Below are positions 33,989-46,617 of a stretch of DNA of 64,000 bases, piece by piece (the stretch's first letter is position 1; the number at the start of each line of letters is the position of its first letter). Below the pieces are notes generated by a model. It was not told the DNA's origin and searched no databases. It saw only the letters and a program-made list of their open reading frames with translations. Source of the DNA: Kuschelorhynchus macadamiae (Eukaryota; Arthropoda; Insecta; Coleoptera; Curculionidae); the NCBI GenBank assembly GCA_030620095.1, contig JAUTXW010000347.1:201001-265000 (forward strand), given 5' to 3'. Position numbers and translations under genes: made by a program.

Positions 33989-35288
33989 TTGATTCAAACT
34001 GGTCCTTATGATTTAATTGAGAAAAACCCGTTATCAAAAATGATAACAGAAGTAAAAAGTACTTTAAAACAGTGTAAAAACCTTGTGTCCGATAAACTAA
34101 AATTCAAACTAACACATAGTAACCCACAGTTATCTAAACTGTATTGCCTTCCCAAAATTCATAAACCTGGAAAGTCCATGAGACCTATTGTTTCAGCTGT
34201 TGGATCACCAACGTACAATATTTCAAAATGGTTAGTAGAAGAATTCGGCAAATTAAATATCTCGTATGATAACTTTGAGGTTACTAACTTAGATAAAATT
34301 AGATAAAATTAAGAATGTTCACTTAAAAGAAGGTGAAATTTTAATATCTTTTGATGTAAGCTCATTGTTTCCTAGTGTACCCATACCACTAGCTTTAGAG
34401 TACTTAAAGGAACTACTTGAAATCAATAATTTGAAGAAAGAAATTATTGATGATTATTTACTTCTCACAAAATTATGTATGAATCAAAAATTTTTTTCAG
34501 TACAACAATAAATATTATAAACAACTAGAGGGAACTGCGATGGGTAATTGCTTATCTCCGTTCCTTGCAAATTTGTTTATGAGCAGATTAGAAACTCAAT
34601 TCAAAAAAGAACTCAAGTATTTCCCAAGGGTGTGGTATAGATACGTAGACGATATATTTGCTATTTTTGATACTAAAACAGAAAATTTGGACACTTTCTT
34701 AGAAACATTAAACAATAAATATCCTTCCATTAATTTTACGTACGAAAAAGAGAACAATGGGCAATTACCTTTTCACGACCTGAGGCTTCCAATAAATTCA
34801 TAGTAATCCCATATGATCCCAGATATACGAGAGGTATAGAAAAAGTATTTAAAAACGTAGGTTTTAGAGTAGCCTACAAAACGGAGAATAGTTTGAAAAA
34901 TCTCCTTGGAAACCCCAAAGACAAAGTCGACTTGAGGGAGAGGAGTGGCATCTATGAAATTAGCTGTAATGACTGCGATCTAAACTATGTTGGGCAAACT
35001 AAACGCTCCATAAACATTCGTTTTAAAGAAGACATGGCACATTTAAGATACGGAAGAACAGAAAAGTCAAGCGTTGCCCAACATGCTTTGGAAAACAATC
35101 ACCGAATAGGAATAAATAATCTTAAGTTGATTAAAAATGTATCTAATAATAGATTATTGGATGCATTTGAGAGTATAGAAATAGTTAAATGTGGTAAGAA
35201 AGCACTAAATAAAGACAGAGGGCCTATTCCCTATAGTCCCCTCTATTGTTTACTTGACAACGCTGCAGTCGGGTGCAACCAAGTGTGA
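33989..35288 (+). pseudogene. PLE4 reverse transcriptase/GIY-YIG, broken
   Basis: RT motifs in order: LYCLPKIHKPGKSMRPIVSA, (frame change near 34306) SFDVSSLFPSVPIPLALEYL, KFF(S)..NNKYYKQLEGTAMGN, CLSPFLANLFMSRLE, the catalytic YVDD at WYRYVDDIFAIF (34637-34672), and QLPFHDL. A deletion of several hundred bases then removes the region between the palm and the linker. After a frame change come KNLLGNPKDKVDLRERSGIY and the GIY-YIG nuclease GIYEISCNDCDLNYVGQTKR (CxxC pair kept) through to the stop at 35288. The N-terminal third is absent. A PLE family distinct from PLE2. Confidence 0.85.
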
Positions 35289-35346
35289 CGACATTTACCT
35301 ATAAATAGTCTCGGTTAGGATAAGTTACTTTAGTCTATATCATCTG

Positions 35347-35374
35347 CTGATGATGCTAACTTGCTTAACGTAAC
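35347..35374 (+). other. hammerhead-like relic in PLE4 terminal arm
   Basis: CTGATGATGCTAACTTGCTT then AACGTAAC: a complete CUGAUGA box, a potential stem II (GCTAA...TTAAC) and GTAAC in place of GAAAC. The mirror position in the left arm lacks this segment. Confidence 0.45.
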
Positions 35375-35895
35375 AAGTTGTGGTGTAGTGTGGTTAGAAC
35401 TCTTGTATTTTGATCAGAATTAGGATTAAAAAAAAATGTTTTTTTAAAACCCTGTATCTCCAAAGTTAAGACTTTTAGGTTCATATTAAAATTTTTTCTT
35501 AAAAAGGTCCAAGAATCACCCCCCTTTAACATTAGCACGCAATTAGGAAACGCCGTGTATAGTACTTCACAATGACGCCCCCTGTACAAAGTAATATGAC
35601 CGACAGAGACAAACGGTCACTTTTGGCATACCCGAATAGCCCAAAGTCGAACAGCATAAGTTAAAATTTTGATAAATCTTGGTCACTGGAATCAGTACTG
35701 GCTCCCCTACTATAACTACATTGATGTATTAATTTTGGAAAAATTTGAGTTCTGTAGTTTTTAAATATTAATTGCGATATTAGATATTTTTTGACACCCG
35801 ATATTGAACAGAAAATTAATTATTTTGAAGCAGTTTATTGACAGCTACTTTATGAACAATTTTACAAAATATATGAAAAAAAACTAAGCCATTTT

Positions 35896-37150
35896 TCAGG
35901 TTGACGGCTGTGATTCTAATGGTTCGATTCCTTCTAAATCGTTGCCTTCCTCTGAAAATGATGAGGTTTCGTCGTCACTACTTGAAGATCCCAGTGTGAT
36001 AACTAAATCATCAATAACCGTTTCAATTTTGCCATCTACTTCCCAGTATTTATCTTCAATAGAACGAGCATGTTTACGATTTCCAATTTTCAGCCGATGT
36101 TGAGCCAATCGCTTCTAATGTTATTTTGTTTAAATCTTTAATTGAAAGTTCACCGGTGTTGCGCCCTCGAATATATTTTTTTACTCCTGCCCATGCAAGT
36201 TCAATAGGGTTGAGGTCGCACATGTATGGAGGCAGCCTTAAAGGTGTATGACCGAGGTTACGTAAAAGACCGTTAATTTTATACTTTTTTTCTCTAGGCT
36301 TGTTGGCTGATATTACTCCATATAATTGATATTTTCTCCATGTTGATTCACATACAAGATTGTTCGATTTAAGCCACGATATCATATGAGCTTTTGTAGA
36401 GTATTTAGTTGGCACTTTATCTTTTATGTGAGAATGATAAGACGCATTATCCATTACCACGACTGATTTAGGAGGAATGTTAGGTAGAAGCTTCTCGAGC
36501 AACAACTTTTCAAAATTATCTCTATTCATCTGTCCATGATAGTCTCCAGTTGTTAGTCCCGAGCGAAAAACTAAAGCATCACCTGGAACAAATCCGGCTT
36601 CTGAACCAGCATGAACTAAAAGTATAATAAAGCGACTACTAGAGCGGATTCCCTGAACAACACCTGTAACACTTTCACTTTGCTAGCATTTGTTCACTGT
36701 CATATCATTATCTACTCAGGTTTCGTCTAGATACACAATACTGCGTTCTTCTTGCCTATATTGCCTTACAGTTGATAGATATTTCTCCCGCCAGTGAAAA
36801 ATATTTGGTCTCTCAATGAGCAATTTTCGTTTATCTTGGTACTTGCTCCAGACAAAATCGTAAAAGCCGATTTAAGGTTTTATACCCGCACGGAAAATCT
36901 ATTTTGTTCTTTACAGCACGAAGTAGGGATTTGCAGGTGGGAACCTTCTTCAAGTTTATATAAAAATCCTCTATTGTTCGTCGAATTACTTGAAAATTAC
37001 CATCGTCAATTTTATCTTTGTATGATAATGGGGGTCTTTTTTTACCAGGAGATTTCTAAAGGTGAAGTAGAACATGAGCCATCATTATGTTCTCTTTGAA
37101 TTTTTCCTACACTACTTTCCGAAACACCAGTGTAAAATGCAGCGCGTTCG
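35896..37150 (-). pseudogene. Tc1/mariner-superfamily transposase with DD82E spacing (Sailor-like), broken
   Basis: From right to left: an N-terminal part with KKRPPLSYKDKIDDGNFQVI and a HTH-like PTCKSLLRAV-KNR, IVYLDET followed by a stop where W is expected (first catalytic D), GDYHGQMNRDNFEKLLLEKL, VVVMDNASYHS (second D) and RLPPYMCDLNPIELAWAGVK (E). I count 82 residues between the second D and the E, which fits the family described as DD82E/Sailor, as I recall it. The last ~70 residues (35896-36108) are acidic and in another frame. At least four lesions. Terminal repeats were not found by eye. Confidence 0.75.
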
Positions 37151-37993
37151 GTTCGATTTTGAATCGGAATAGTCAAACTATTATCTTCAGCTTGTCTCAA
37201 TTCAACGCAAGGCATTTATATAGAAATGAAAACAAATGCTCGAAATGTATAGGCGCCGCTGGAAATAGCTAGAACCTTCTAGCGTCAAGTGCATGGAGAC
37301 TCTAGGCACATCCCAATTACAAGTGGACCAGTGTGAAATTTACTAAATCCTCGATTAATTTTCCGTACCGCTTAGCTGGCGCACTTTATAGGTGAAGCGG
37401 CAAACTATTACAACAAATAAAATAACATAAAATTTATTTGCGTACACAAATTTTATTTTTCCGCTTGCTTAAGACTATAAAATTTTTGTTTGTCAATCTA
37501 AACGCAAAAACAATCTGAAGGCATTTAAAAATACTGACTAAATACAATAATAGAAATTGTAAAAACGTTATTCAGAAAACCAGGGAATAAATAGTTTAAA
37601 TACTATGTGGATATTAAGAATGCAGGGTTCTCTGCCATCTGTCATCTAAAGAGAATATAACTGTTGTTTTTGGGGACATTCGTGTAAAACAAGATTCTTC
37701 ATCTAATTAACTTGACCTACATCGAAATGTACTGTATATTTTGGGAGCAATGAAATTAAAAATCTTTTTCAACACGTAGCTAATTAGTTGTAAGACAAGC
37801 GCACGTCTAAACATTTGTGCTTTAAAGTCGAAACTCTTTCACCGAAATGAATATCACATCACACTCCTAGATAAATCTGGGCTAATTGAAACTGTGGTGA
37901 AATTTTGTTTTTGTTCGAATGTTCTAATAACATCAATGTAATATAAGCTTCACCTTTAACTTGATTTCTTATAATTGTGAAATATGTTGTATG

Positions 37994-39981
37994 CAGGGTC
38001 GTGCAGTCCATGGAAGTAAGGGAAACAGTGCTTCGCCAAAAAAAAAATGACAAAACATCTTCTAAAATGTAATTTTTGAAATAGTAAAACATTAATTTAG
38101 TTTATATTAAAAATGTTAAAATATGATCTTAATTATCAAGCCCATAATAAATGGGGCGTTGACTCCGACTGAATAATAGAATCGAATAGAACCTACGAGC
38201 CACAGGTTATTGAACTTTAATACGTCTTAATAATAAAGGGATTTTAAACGTTAAACTTCGCTGATAAGCTTCAAATAATTTCCAAAGGGAGGGCAAAACC
38301 GCCTATGAAAAATTTAATCACAAAAATGAAAAACTGTGTTAGACATTTTTATCCGGAAAAAAATACGAACAATTTAAAAGTGTGGAATAAAACTGGTTTT
38401 TCCGATTTAAACAATTTCCATAAAGCTGTAAAAAGACACATTATGTCCAAAGCGCATTTGCAGGCCGTCATAAAAGAAAAAGTCTTTGGCAAAACCAGAA
38501 TTGAACATGCCCTTAATAAACAGTTGGAAATTAGTCACCGCCAACACAATGAACTAGTCGATAAAAATGACTAAATATTTCATGAACAGATGTTTGTTTT
38601 CTCGGACAGCACGAATTGGGATTTAGAGGTCATGACGAAACAAGGGTTTCTTCAAATACAGGAAATTTTCAAGATTTACTTAGTTTAACGGCTAAATATG
38701 ATGATTGCTTAAAAAATTATTTAGAGCAGTCTAGCGTTTTTCGCGGAACGTTGAATCGAATCCAGAATGATTTAATTTCCGCTGTTGCAACCATTATTCC
38801 AAAAAGAATTAAGCAGGAGATTGGCGAGGCGCGATTCATTGCTATTTTTCTGGACGAAATAACTGATGTCACTAATTTTAGGCAATTATCTATAGTAATA
38901 CGCTACGTTAAAACAGACGGAAGTATTCAAGAGCGATTTTTAGGTTTTAAGAATGTGTGCGAAAATCGTTCAGCAGAGGTATTATATACCGTAGTTTATA
39001 ACGTTACTAAAGAAATTAATGGAGAGAAAAAATTAGTTGCTCAAAGCTATAATGGAGCTGCAGTGATGGCAGGACAATTAGGGGGTCAGCAAGCTAAAGT
39101 TCGAGAAACTTTCCCAAGTGCTGTGTTTGTCCATTGTTTTGCTTATATATTAAATTTAGTTTTATCCCAGTCAATCAATCACATTAAAGAGTGTAAAGTA
39201 TTTTTTGTTACTTTAAGTGGCATGGCTGCTTTTTTTCCAAGTCAACAAAACGTACACAAGCTTTGGACTCCATTATCCACAAACGATTGCCCAAAGTAGC
39301 TCCTACTAGGTGGAACTATAATGGAAGACTTGTGTTAACAGTAACTGAAAATCGTGAATCACTGATTGAACTAATTGAGAATATAACAGAAAATAATGAA
39401 ACGGTGGGACTCAGAAGCAATAAATAGTTCGATGGGTTTTTGGACTGTTTGAAACGAGATTTTAATTTTAATTATTTGATGAACATATTTTCAGAAATAT
39501 TCCAATCTCGGACAATGTTTTTAATATATTACAAACTAAAACAAATGATATTGCTTTTCGCCGAAAAAAAGTTAAGCCAAAAAAGAGATGACTTTGACCT
39601 ATTTTGGGAGAAAACGATGACGTTAAATGTAGAGCCACAAGCCAAGCGTCTTCGAACAGACAAGGTGTTTAAACATCATACAGACGCCTCTTTTATGAAA
39701 TATTTTATGGAAGATGCCTACACCGAAGTGTCAAAATTGTGTGAATTAAATGATTTGACAATACCTGCCACAAGTTCATCAAAAATTTTTCAACACTTAA
39801 ACGTACAGGAGAGACTTTCGCATACATCGCTGTTGTCCATTGAAAATAAACTTCTCCAAAATATGTCGCAGCATCGACGTTTTTATAATGACGTCATTGA
39901 CGAATTTGCAAAAATTACATTACAAATAAGTAAGTTTCTAAAAATTGCTTCCCTTTCTTAAAATTTCACCGCACGCCCCTG
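37994..39981 (+). mobile_element. hAT-A: ZMYM/TTF-type hAT, perfect 8-bp TSD
   Basis: It starts CAGGGTCGTGCAGTCC and ends GGTGCGTG-type repeat (CACCGCACGCCCCTG), giving a short terminal inverted repeat. GTTGTATG flanks both sides (37986-37993, 39982-39989). 1988 bp. The transposase inside belongs to the same broad type as the one at 49870-51868 but is a distinct family. Confidence 0.92.
38305..39961 (+). pseudogene. hAT-A transposase, broken, second catalytic D changed to N
   Basis: An N-terminal part with KNNLKVWNKTGFSDLNNFHK-like sequence and HIMSKAHLQAV (TTF/ZMYM zinc-finger tail), stop at 38572, then LGFRGHDET, SVFRGTLNRIQNDLISAVAT, FIAIFLDEITDVT (first catalytic D), IQERFLGFKNVCENRSAEVL, SYNGAAVMAGQLGGQQAKVR and VFVHCFAYILNLVLSQS. 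Where the hAT-B homologue has CYDGAAVMAG this copy has SYNGAAVMAG, so the second catalytic aspartate is asparagine. Further stops at 39297 and 39425. The C-terminal dimerisation block is missing. Not functional. Confidence 0.85.
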
Positions 39982-39989
39982 GTTGTATG

Positions 39990-42960
39990 TACGTTGTGGA
40001 GCGTCCTCAGACCCCTGAACTGACTAAAAAAAAACACCAGCCCACTACCACCGTGAACAAAAAAGGTTATTGCTTTTATATTATAGTAAGTCTAATTAAT
40101 ATAGGCCGGTTAAGTTTGTTCGAAAATGTGTCTCGTAATTTGCCAACTCGAAAACAGTTTACACAACTCGACTATATTTTAGCCAACTGCTTCAAGACAT
40201 TAGGAATGGGCACCGTCCCCTGAGGGACGCTCCAATTTATAATTAAAAATCACTTTTACATAATATTATCAATAATATATATTCTATAAACTGTGATATT
40301 ATATTAAAATACTGGTTTCATAAGACGAGAGAGTTTTTTAAAGGGCTAGTGAGATTAAAAGCTCAAACAGACTGTTATTAAATTCGTTTTGTTGGACTTG
40401 CTTTGTCTTTCTTATTTTCGTTTCACAGCTTTTCGAATGGTAACAAGGTGCAATCGTTTTTAAGTGCAAACTAAACTAGGTGTATGCGGTGATGCGTGAA
40501 GTCTCTGCCCCCTGGTTACCTGAACTGTAAAGATTTAAAAGTGTCGGTTTGAGCTAGAAGAGACGTCCCTATGTTTGACTCAATATGCCTTGATTCCTTT
40601 ATATGAAAGCTGCAACTTGAAATAAAACTTTAATTGTTTTTTATTTGTGTTTTATTTTGTTACTATTATTTAAAAGTTCTTAAGTTTCATAAACAATATG
40701 TTATTTCTTTAGTTTGCCTCTAGCTGCTCAGTATAATGCTAATGCGGAGGCACAAGGGGTGTGAGTTCGATATTTTAGATAAACATTTAAAATAGGCGCC
40801 AGGTCTAGATGACCAAAAGATAGAAGATAAGAGGTATGAAAAAAGATATATATATATACTAAATTTAATCAATTTAATAAGGAAAACACTAGAAATATAC
40901 TTCAATAATTTATTTTAAATTCTTCCTTTTTTAGAAGATATCTAAAAAATACAATTGCCCTATATTGGCACAACCAATCTGCTTTATTTTTACAGAAATA
41001 GACAAGCATAAATAAAATCTGCTTTCCTTTGCAGATGCACTAAAAGGTAAGTGATAAAGTAAAATTGGAAAACTTAGTAGTCCATGTGATGCTCAAAAAT
41101 GAAATTTAGAAAAGTTTAATTAAAAGATAAGATGATTTAAAATTCAATATATACAAAAAAAAATAGTATTACCAGTAATGATCTACATTAGCAGTTACAT
41201 TAATCAAATATACCTTATAATCAAAAGAGAGAGCAACAATCAAATAAATGTAACTCAAAATGAGAAGCCCTGAACAAAGTAAGGTACGATATAAGAACAT
41301 CAGTTACCCTTACATATGTCTGAAAGCCATATAATAAGAAAATAACTGTAATTAAAATATATGTTAAGTATTTTATTAAGATCAAGAAATTTTATTACTG
41401 AAAATTAATTTTAGTAGAAATGAGAGATAAAATTATTAAGGCAAATTAATTATTATTGAAAATAAATTAAGAATTAATATATATTTAAATTTTGAAATAT
41501 CTTGCAATTGACAATGAAGTAACTATAAACTCGCAAATATAATCAACTTGAAATATAGAAATCATTACATAATAACACCAATTTCTATTAGTCGATAAGC
41601 CCAGTTACCGTCACATTAAGACATTCTAGAGAATCTGTATTAAATTTGTGTTGGAGAAGAGAATGTATACAAAGTATATTTATAAAATAATTAAATTTGT
41701 TTTAATGAATTTTAGAACAAACAATGCTGTGCAAATGATATGGATTAACTGAAAAGCCCACAAATAAAATTAACTAGATAGAAATATTAATATAAGAACA
41801 CTAATTTCTATTAGTCAATAAGCAACAGTAATCAGAAAATCAATGCAGTTTAGAGAAACTTTATTTATATTTATATTTAATTTGTATTTAAAAAATGAAA
41901 TGTATAAAGGTAAGTACTGGATTTTTAAGTAAATAGGTATTTAATTAATTAATCACACAAAAATATCTTACTATGGACTACTAAATAACAAAAACTGAAT
42001 TATAAGACATTCGCCTTTTTGGCAATCAGTACAATAACCAAGCTCGTTTTTCGACGGCAAGATAAAAATAAGATATCTATGATCTTGTTTAAACATAAAT
42101 TTCAAATGTTTAGTTAGGTAAAGAGAAAATTATAACTAACAGGTTTAAAATCAATAATTGACTTTTCATTGATTTTAAACAAATTCTCAAAATTATGCTT
42201 GATAGGCCTAAAAATTATCACTCAATCAAGAGTGTATTTTTTTATACTTAATGTTAAACTATTTTTACCAAAATGACAAATTTAAATTTAATTTGGAAGA
42301 TAAATATTTCAATTTCCAAAGGACCTTATAATTAATAATTATGAACCTAATTAAATTTCAAAAGAGACCAATATTAACTCTTAAGAAGTAATGTGCTTTA
42401 GAAAAATATTATACAGAGTACTTAAAATATAGTAGAGGTAATAAAGATATTATAAATTTAGACACTAAAGATAAGTAGCTTTACAAAATCTGGAAATTTA
42501 CTTATTTTTTCCGAATTTCAAAATATTTTGCAAAATATAATATTACAGGTATATTATTTAAATTTTGAAGAAAAATGCAAAAATATATTACATATATAAT
42601 TTAAATATAAGTCAAAAAATATATCACAAAAGTGAAAAGTGTTGGAATTTCAACGTTTCAAAATCACAACAAAAGGCAAAAATATATTACAAAAAGTACT
42701 TAGCTTGCAATTAAAAATGGATATTCCAGAGAGTCCGCAGTCAGAGCCTCCAAAACGCTTTACAGCAAAGTGGTCAAGTACCACGGAGTGTTCCCAACTA
42801 GAATTCCCAATCCGACACTTATATTTGCAGGCAGAATCCTCCACCGCAAAATGGATCACAGATTCCAGGAATGGACAGGAGTCTCCACCAAAAAAACTGC
42901 TAAGCTCCTCTAGTGCTGCTTTTTTCTGAATCCAAATTTCACATTTTATAGGTTGTTTAA
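39990..42960. other. AT-rich region without recognised genes
   Basis: Very AT-rich and non-coding as far as I can see. Two imperfect repeats share CAATTTCTATTAGTCGATAA / CTAATTTCTATTAGTCAATA (41578 and 41803). An open stretch 42639-42929 has more even base composition (KMDIPESPQSEPPKRFTAKW) but matches nothing I know, and another frame over it (KVVKYHGVFPTRIPN) looks equally plausible. Confidence 0.35.
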
Positions 42961-43442
42961 AAGATGGTCATCATAAAAATCCAAGAAGGGGTGAAAAGTA
43001 GAGAAAGAATTAAAGAAAGTAGGAAAGAGTGAAAGAATGAAAGCCTGATGGTCTGGCTTTCTTATCAGTCGGTCCCTTGCTGCTTAAATCCCATTTAAGG
43101 TACACAAACTTTGAAATTTAAATCCAGCACATGCTGTATGCAAAAAAAATCATATTACTTCCAAACGTTTGTCTTACGACAGCTCATTTCAGGAGCACAA
43201 GATCTGACCTCTATAGATTCAAGTTAAGAAAAGAGGGCGCCTTTCTCACTTCAATTGGTTTTATTGACACAGATTCTTAAAAAACTGTGACCTCACAAAC
43301 AGGCTAAAATCTCAATTATACGACTCGACCAACCAAATACACATGCATTCCGGGTTGCCGAAATTCGTCGCATCTAGAAATCAGACTGCTCTCGTCAGGG
43401 TAGGACTAAATTTGTTTCCATGTTGAATGCAATTTAATGTTT
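42961..43442 (-). other. probable PLE3 terminal sequence with hammerhead-like relic
   Basis: It lies directly downstream (reverse strand) of the PLE-derived tandem array. At 43161-43193 the reverse strand reads CCTGAAATGAGCTGTCGTAA then GACAAACGTTTGG, comparable with CUGANGA, stem II, GAAAC, GUU. Two changes from the core, so a relic at best. It fits the pseudo-LTR that should follow a PLE coding end. Confidence 0.35.
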
Positions 43443-46400
43443 TAATTATGAACAAAATTTAATATTTAAAGAAACCTTTTCGAATGTCGACTTTTATGAA
43501 ATATAATAGAGAATTGGATCAAGTTTAACTAATTGTAACGAGCATTTAAAAATGCTTGTTACAAACTATAACCTTCCTTTTTCTCCAGTGCTGCTCTCTA
43601 TGCAACATTTTAACCTCCGACCACTGCATCGGGTGTTGGTTTGACCAGACGTGTTCCCCTATGACCGATTTTGACGTTTCTCCCTTTTAAGTATTGTTAA
43701 AATTCTTCTTGACTCTTATACTAAGAGGGCGTTTTGTCTCTCCATGTACGAATCACCAAATTCACTCTTAAAATTTTATATTATTTAAAGAAACATTTTC
43801 GAATGTCCAACTTTTATGAAATATAATAGAGAATTTGATCAAGTTTAACTAATTGTAATTGTTGTCAAAATGCTTGTTACAAACTATAACCTTCCTTTTT
43901 CTCCAGTGCTGCTCTCTATGCAATATTTTAACCTCCGACCACTGAATCGGGTGTTGGTTTGACCAGACGTGTTCCCCTATGACCGATTTTGACATTTCTC
44001 CCTTTTAAGTATTGTTAAAATTCTCCTTGACTCTTATACTAAGAGGGTGTTTTGTCTCTCCATGTACGAATCACCAAATTCACACTTAAAATTTTATATT
44101 ATTTAAAGAAACCTTTTCTAACGTCGACTTTTATGAAATATAATAGAGAATTTGATTAAGTTTAACTAATTGTAACGAGCATGTCAAAATGCTTGTTACA
44201 AACTATAACCTTCCTTTTTCTCCAGTGCTGCTCTCTATGCAACATTTTAACCTCCGACCACTGCATCGGGTGATGGTTTGACCAGACGTGTTCCCCTATG
44301 ACCGATTTTGACATTTCTCCCTTTTCAGTATTGTTAAAATTCTCCTTGACTCTTATACTAAGAGGGCGTTTTGTCTCTCCATGTACGAATCACCAAATTC
44401 ACACTTAAAATTTTATATTATTTAAAGAAACATTTTCGAATGTCCAACTTTTATGAAATATAATAGAGAATTTGATCAAGTTTAACTAATTGTAATTGTT
44501 GTCAAAATGCTTGTTACAAACTATAACCTTCCTTTTTCTCCAGTGCTGCTCTCTATGCAATATTTTAACCTCCGACCACTGAATCGGGTGTTGGTTTGAC
44601 CAGACGTGTTCCCCTATGACCGATTTTGACATTTCTCCCTTTTAAGTATTGTTAAAATTCTTCTTGACTCTTATACTAAGAGGGCGTTTTGTCTCTCAAT
44701 ATACGAATCACCAAATTCACTCTTAAAATTTTATATTATTTAAAGAAACCTTTTCTAATGTCGACTTTTATGAAATATAATAGAGAATTTGACTAAGTTT
44801 AACTAATTGTAACGAGCATGCCAAAATGCTTGTTACAAACTATAACCTTCCTTTTTCTCCAATGCTGCTCTCTATGCAACATTTTAACCTCCGACCACTG
44901 CATCGGGTGATGGTTTGACCAGACGTGTTCCCCTATGACCGATTTTGACATTTCTCCCTTTTCAGTATTGTTAAAATTCTCCTTGACTCTTATACTAAGA
45001 GGGCGTTTTGTCTCTCCATGTACGAATCACCAAATTCACACTTAAAATTTTATATTATTTAAAGAAACCTTTTCTAACGTCGACTTTTATGAAATATAAT
45101 AGAGAATTTGATTAAGTTTAACTAATTGTAACGAGCATGTCAAAATGCTTGTTACAAACTATAACCTTCCTTTTTCTCCAGTGCTGCTCTCTATGCAACA
45201 TTTTAACCTCCGACCACTGCATCGGGTGATGGTTTGACCAGACGTGTTCCCCTATGACCGATTTTGACGTTTCTCCTTTTTAAGTATTGTTAAAATTCTC
45301 CTTGACTCTTATACTAAGAGGGCGTTTTGTCTCTCCATGTACGAATCACCAAATTCACACTTAAAATTTTATATTATTTAAAGAAACCTTTTCTAACGTC
45401 GACTTTTATGAAATATAATAGAGAATTTGATTAAGTTTAACTAATTGTAACGAGCATGTCAAAATGCTTGTTACAAACTATAACCTTCCTTTTTCTCCAG
45501 TGCTGCTCCCTATGCAACATTTTAACCTCCGACCACTGCATCGGGTTTTGGTTTAACCAGACGTGTTCCCATGACCGATTTTGACATTTCTCCCTTTTCA
45601 ATATTGTTAAAATTCTCCTTGACTCTTATACTAAGAGGGCGTTTTGTCTCTCCATGTACGAATCACCAAATTCACACTTAAAATTTTATATTATTTAAAG
45701 AAACCTTTTCTAACGTCGACTTTTATGAAATATAATAGAGAATTTGATTAAGTTTAACTAATTGTAACGAGCATGTCAAAATGCTTGTTACAAACTATAA
45801 CCTTCCTTTTTCTCCAGTGCTGCTCTCTATGCAACATTTTAACCTCCGACCACTGCATCGGGTGATGGTTTGACCAGACGTGTTCCCCTATGACCGATTT
45901 TGACATTTCTCCCTTTTCAGTATTGTTAAAATTCTCCTTGACTCTTATACTAAGAGGGCGTTTTGTCTCTCCATGTACGAATCACCAAATTCACACTTAA
46001 AATTTTATATTATTTAAAAAACCTTTTCTAACGTCGACTTTTATGAAATATAATAGAGAATTTGATTAAGTTTAACTAATTGTAACGAGCATGTCAAAAT
46101 GCTTGTTACAAACTATAACCTTCCTTTTTCTCCAGTGCTGCTCTCTATGCAACATTTTAACCTCCGACCACTGCATCGGGTGATGGTTTGACCAGACGTG
46201 TTCCCCTATGACCGATTTTGACATTTCTCCCTTTTCAGTATTGTTAAAATTCTCCTTGACTCTTATACTAAGAGGGCGTTTTGTCTCTCCATGTACGAAT
46301 CACCAAATTCACACTCAAAATTTTATATTATTTAAAGAAACCTTTTCTAATGCCGACTTTTATGAAATATAATAGAGAATTTGATTAAGTTTAACTAATT

Positions 46401-46617
46401 GTAACGAGCATGTCAAAATGCTTGTTGCAAACTATAACCTTCCTTTTTCTCCAGTGCTGCTCTCTATGCAACATTTTAACCTCCGACCACTGCATCGGGT
46501 TTTGGTTTAACCAGACGTGTTCCCATGACCGATTTTGACATTTCTCCCTTTTCAGTATTGTTAAAATTCTCCTTGACTATTATACTAAAAGGTCTCTCTA
46601 TGTACGAATCACCCAAT
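43443..46617 (-). repeat. satellite: ~10 tandem ~318-bp units derived from the PLE GIY-YIG coding end
   Basis: Ten occurrences of CTTTTATGAAATATAATAGA at 43491, 43811, 44128, 44448, 44765, 45084, 45403, 45720, 46038 and 46357 define a 317-320 bp period. On the reverse strand the units translate as GETKRPLSIRVKENFNNTEK, GEMSKSVIGEHVWSNHHPMQ and WSEVKMLHREQHWRKRKVIV: the second half of a PLE GIY-YIG nuclease. Each unit also has a hairpin (TAACGAGCAT / ATGCTTGTTA). Units 2 and 4 share private variants (TCCAAC, TAATTGTTGTC, GAATCGGG), giving a two-unit higher-order repeat; units 7 and 10 share GGGTTTTGGTTTAACC. It borders PLE3 at 46618, whose ORF breaks off where the array begins. Confidence 0.93.

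Larger units (their letters stand above)
33359..35709 (+). mobile_element. PLE4: Penelope-like element between inverted terminal arms
   Basis: A broken PLE ORF (33989-35288) is flanked by long arms that are reverse complements: 33359-33975 and 35289-35709. Shared blocks include GTTAGGATAAGTTACTTTAG, GTTCTAACCACACTACACCA, CGTGCTGATGTTAAAGGGGG-like sequence and GATTTATCAAAATTTTAA. The left arm is longer because a ~230-bp fold-back piece is inserted at about 33633-33867. PLE pseudo-LTRs are known to occur in direct or inverted arrangement, so the arms are read as pseudo-LTRs. A hammerhead-like relic lies in the right arm. Confidence 0.8.

Noticed and set aside
42639..42929. 96-codon frame (KMDIPESPQSEPPKRF)
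   Set aside because: Composition is more gene-like than its surroundings but there is no recognisable domain, and an alternative frame over it is equally plausible; kept only as a remark.
43443..46617. Regularly spaced repeats that could suggest a CRISPR-like or regulatory array
   Set aside because: Units are ~318 bp, adjacent without spacers, and encode PLE nuclease sequence; this is a satellite in a eukaryotic genome.
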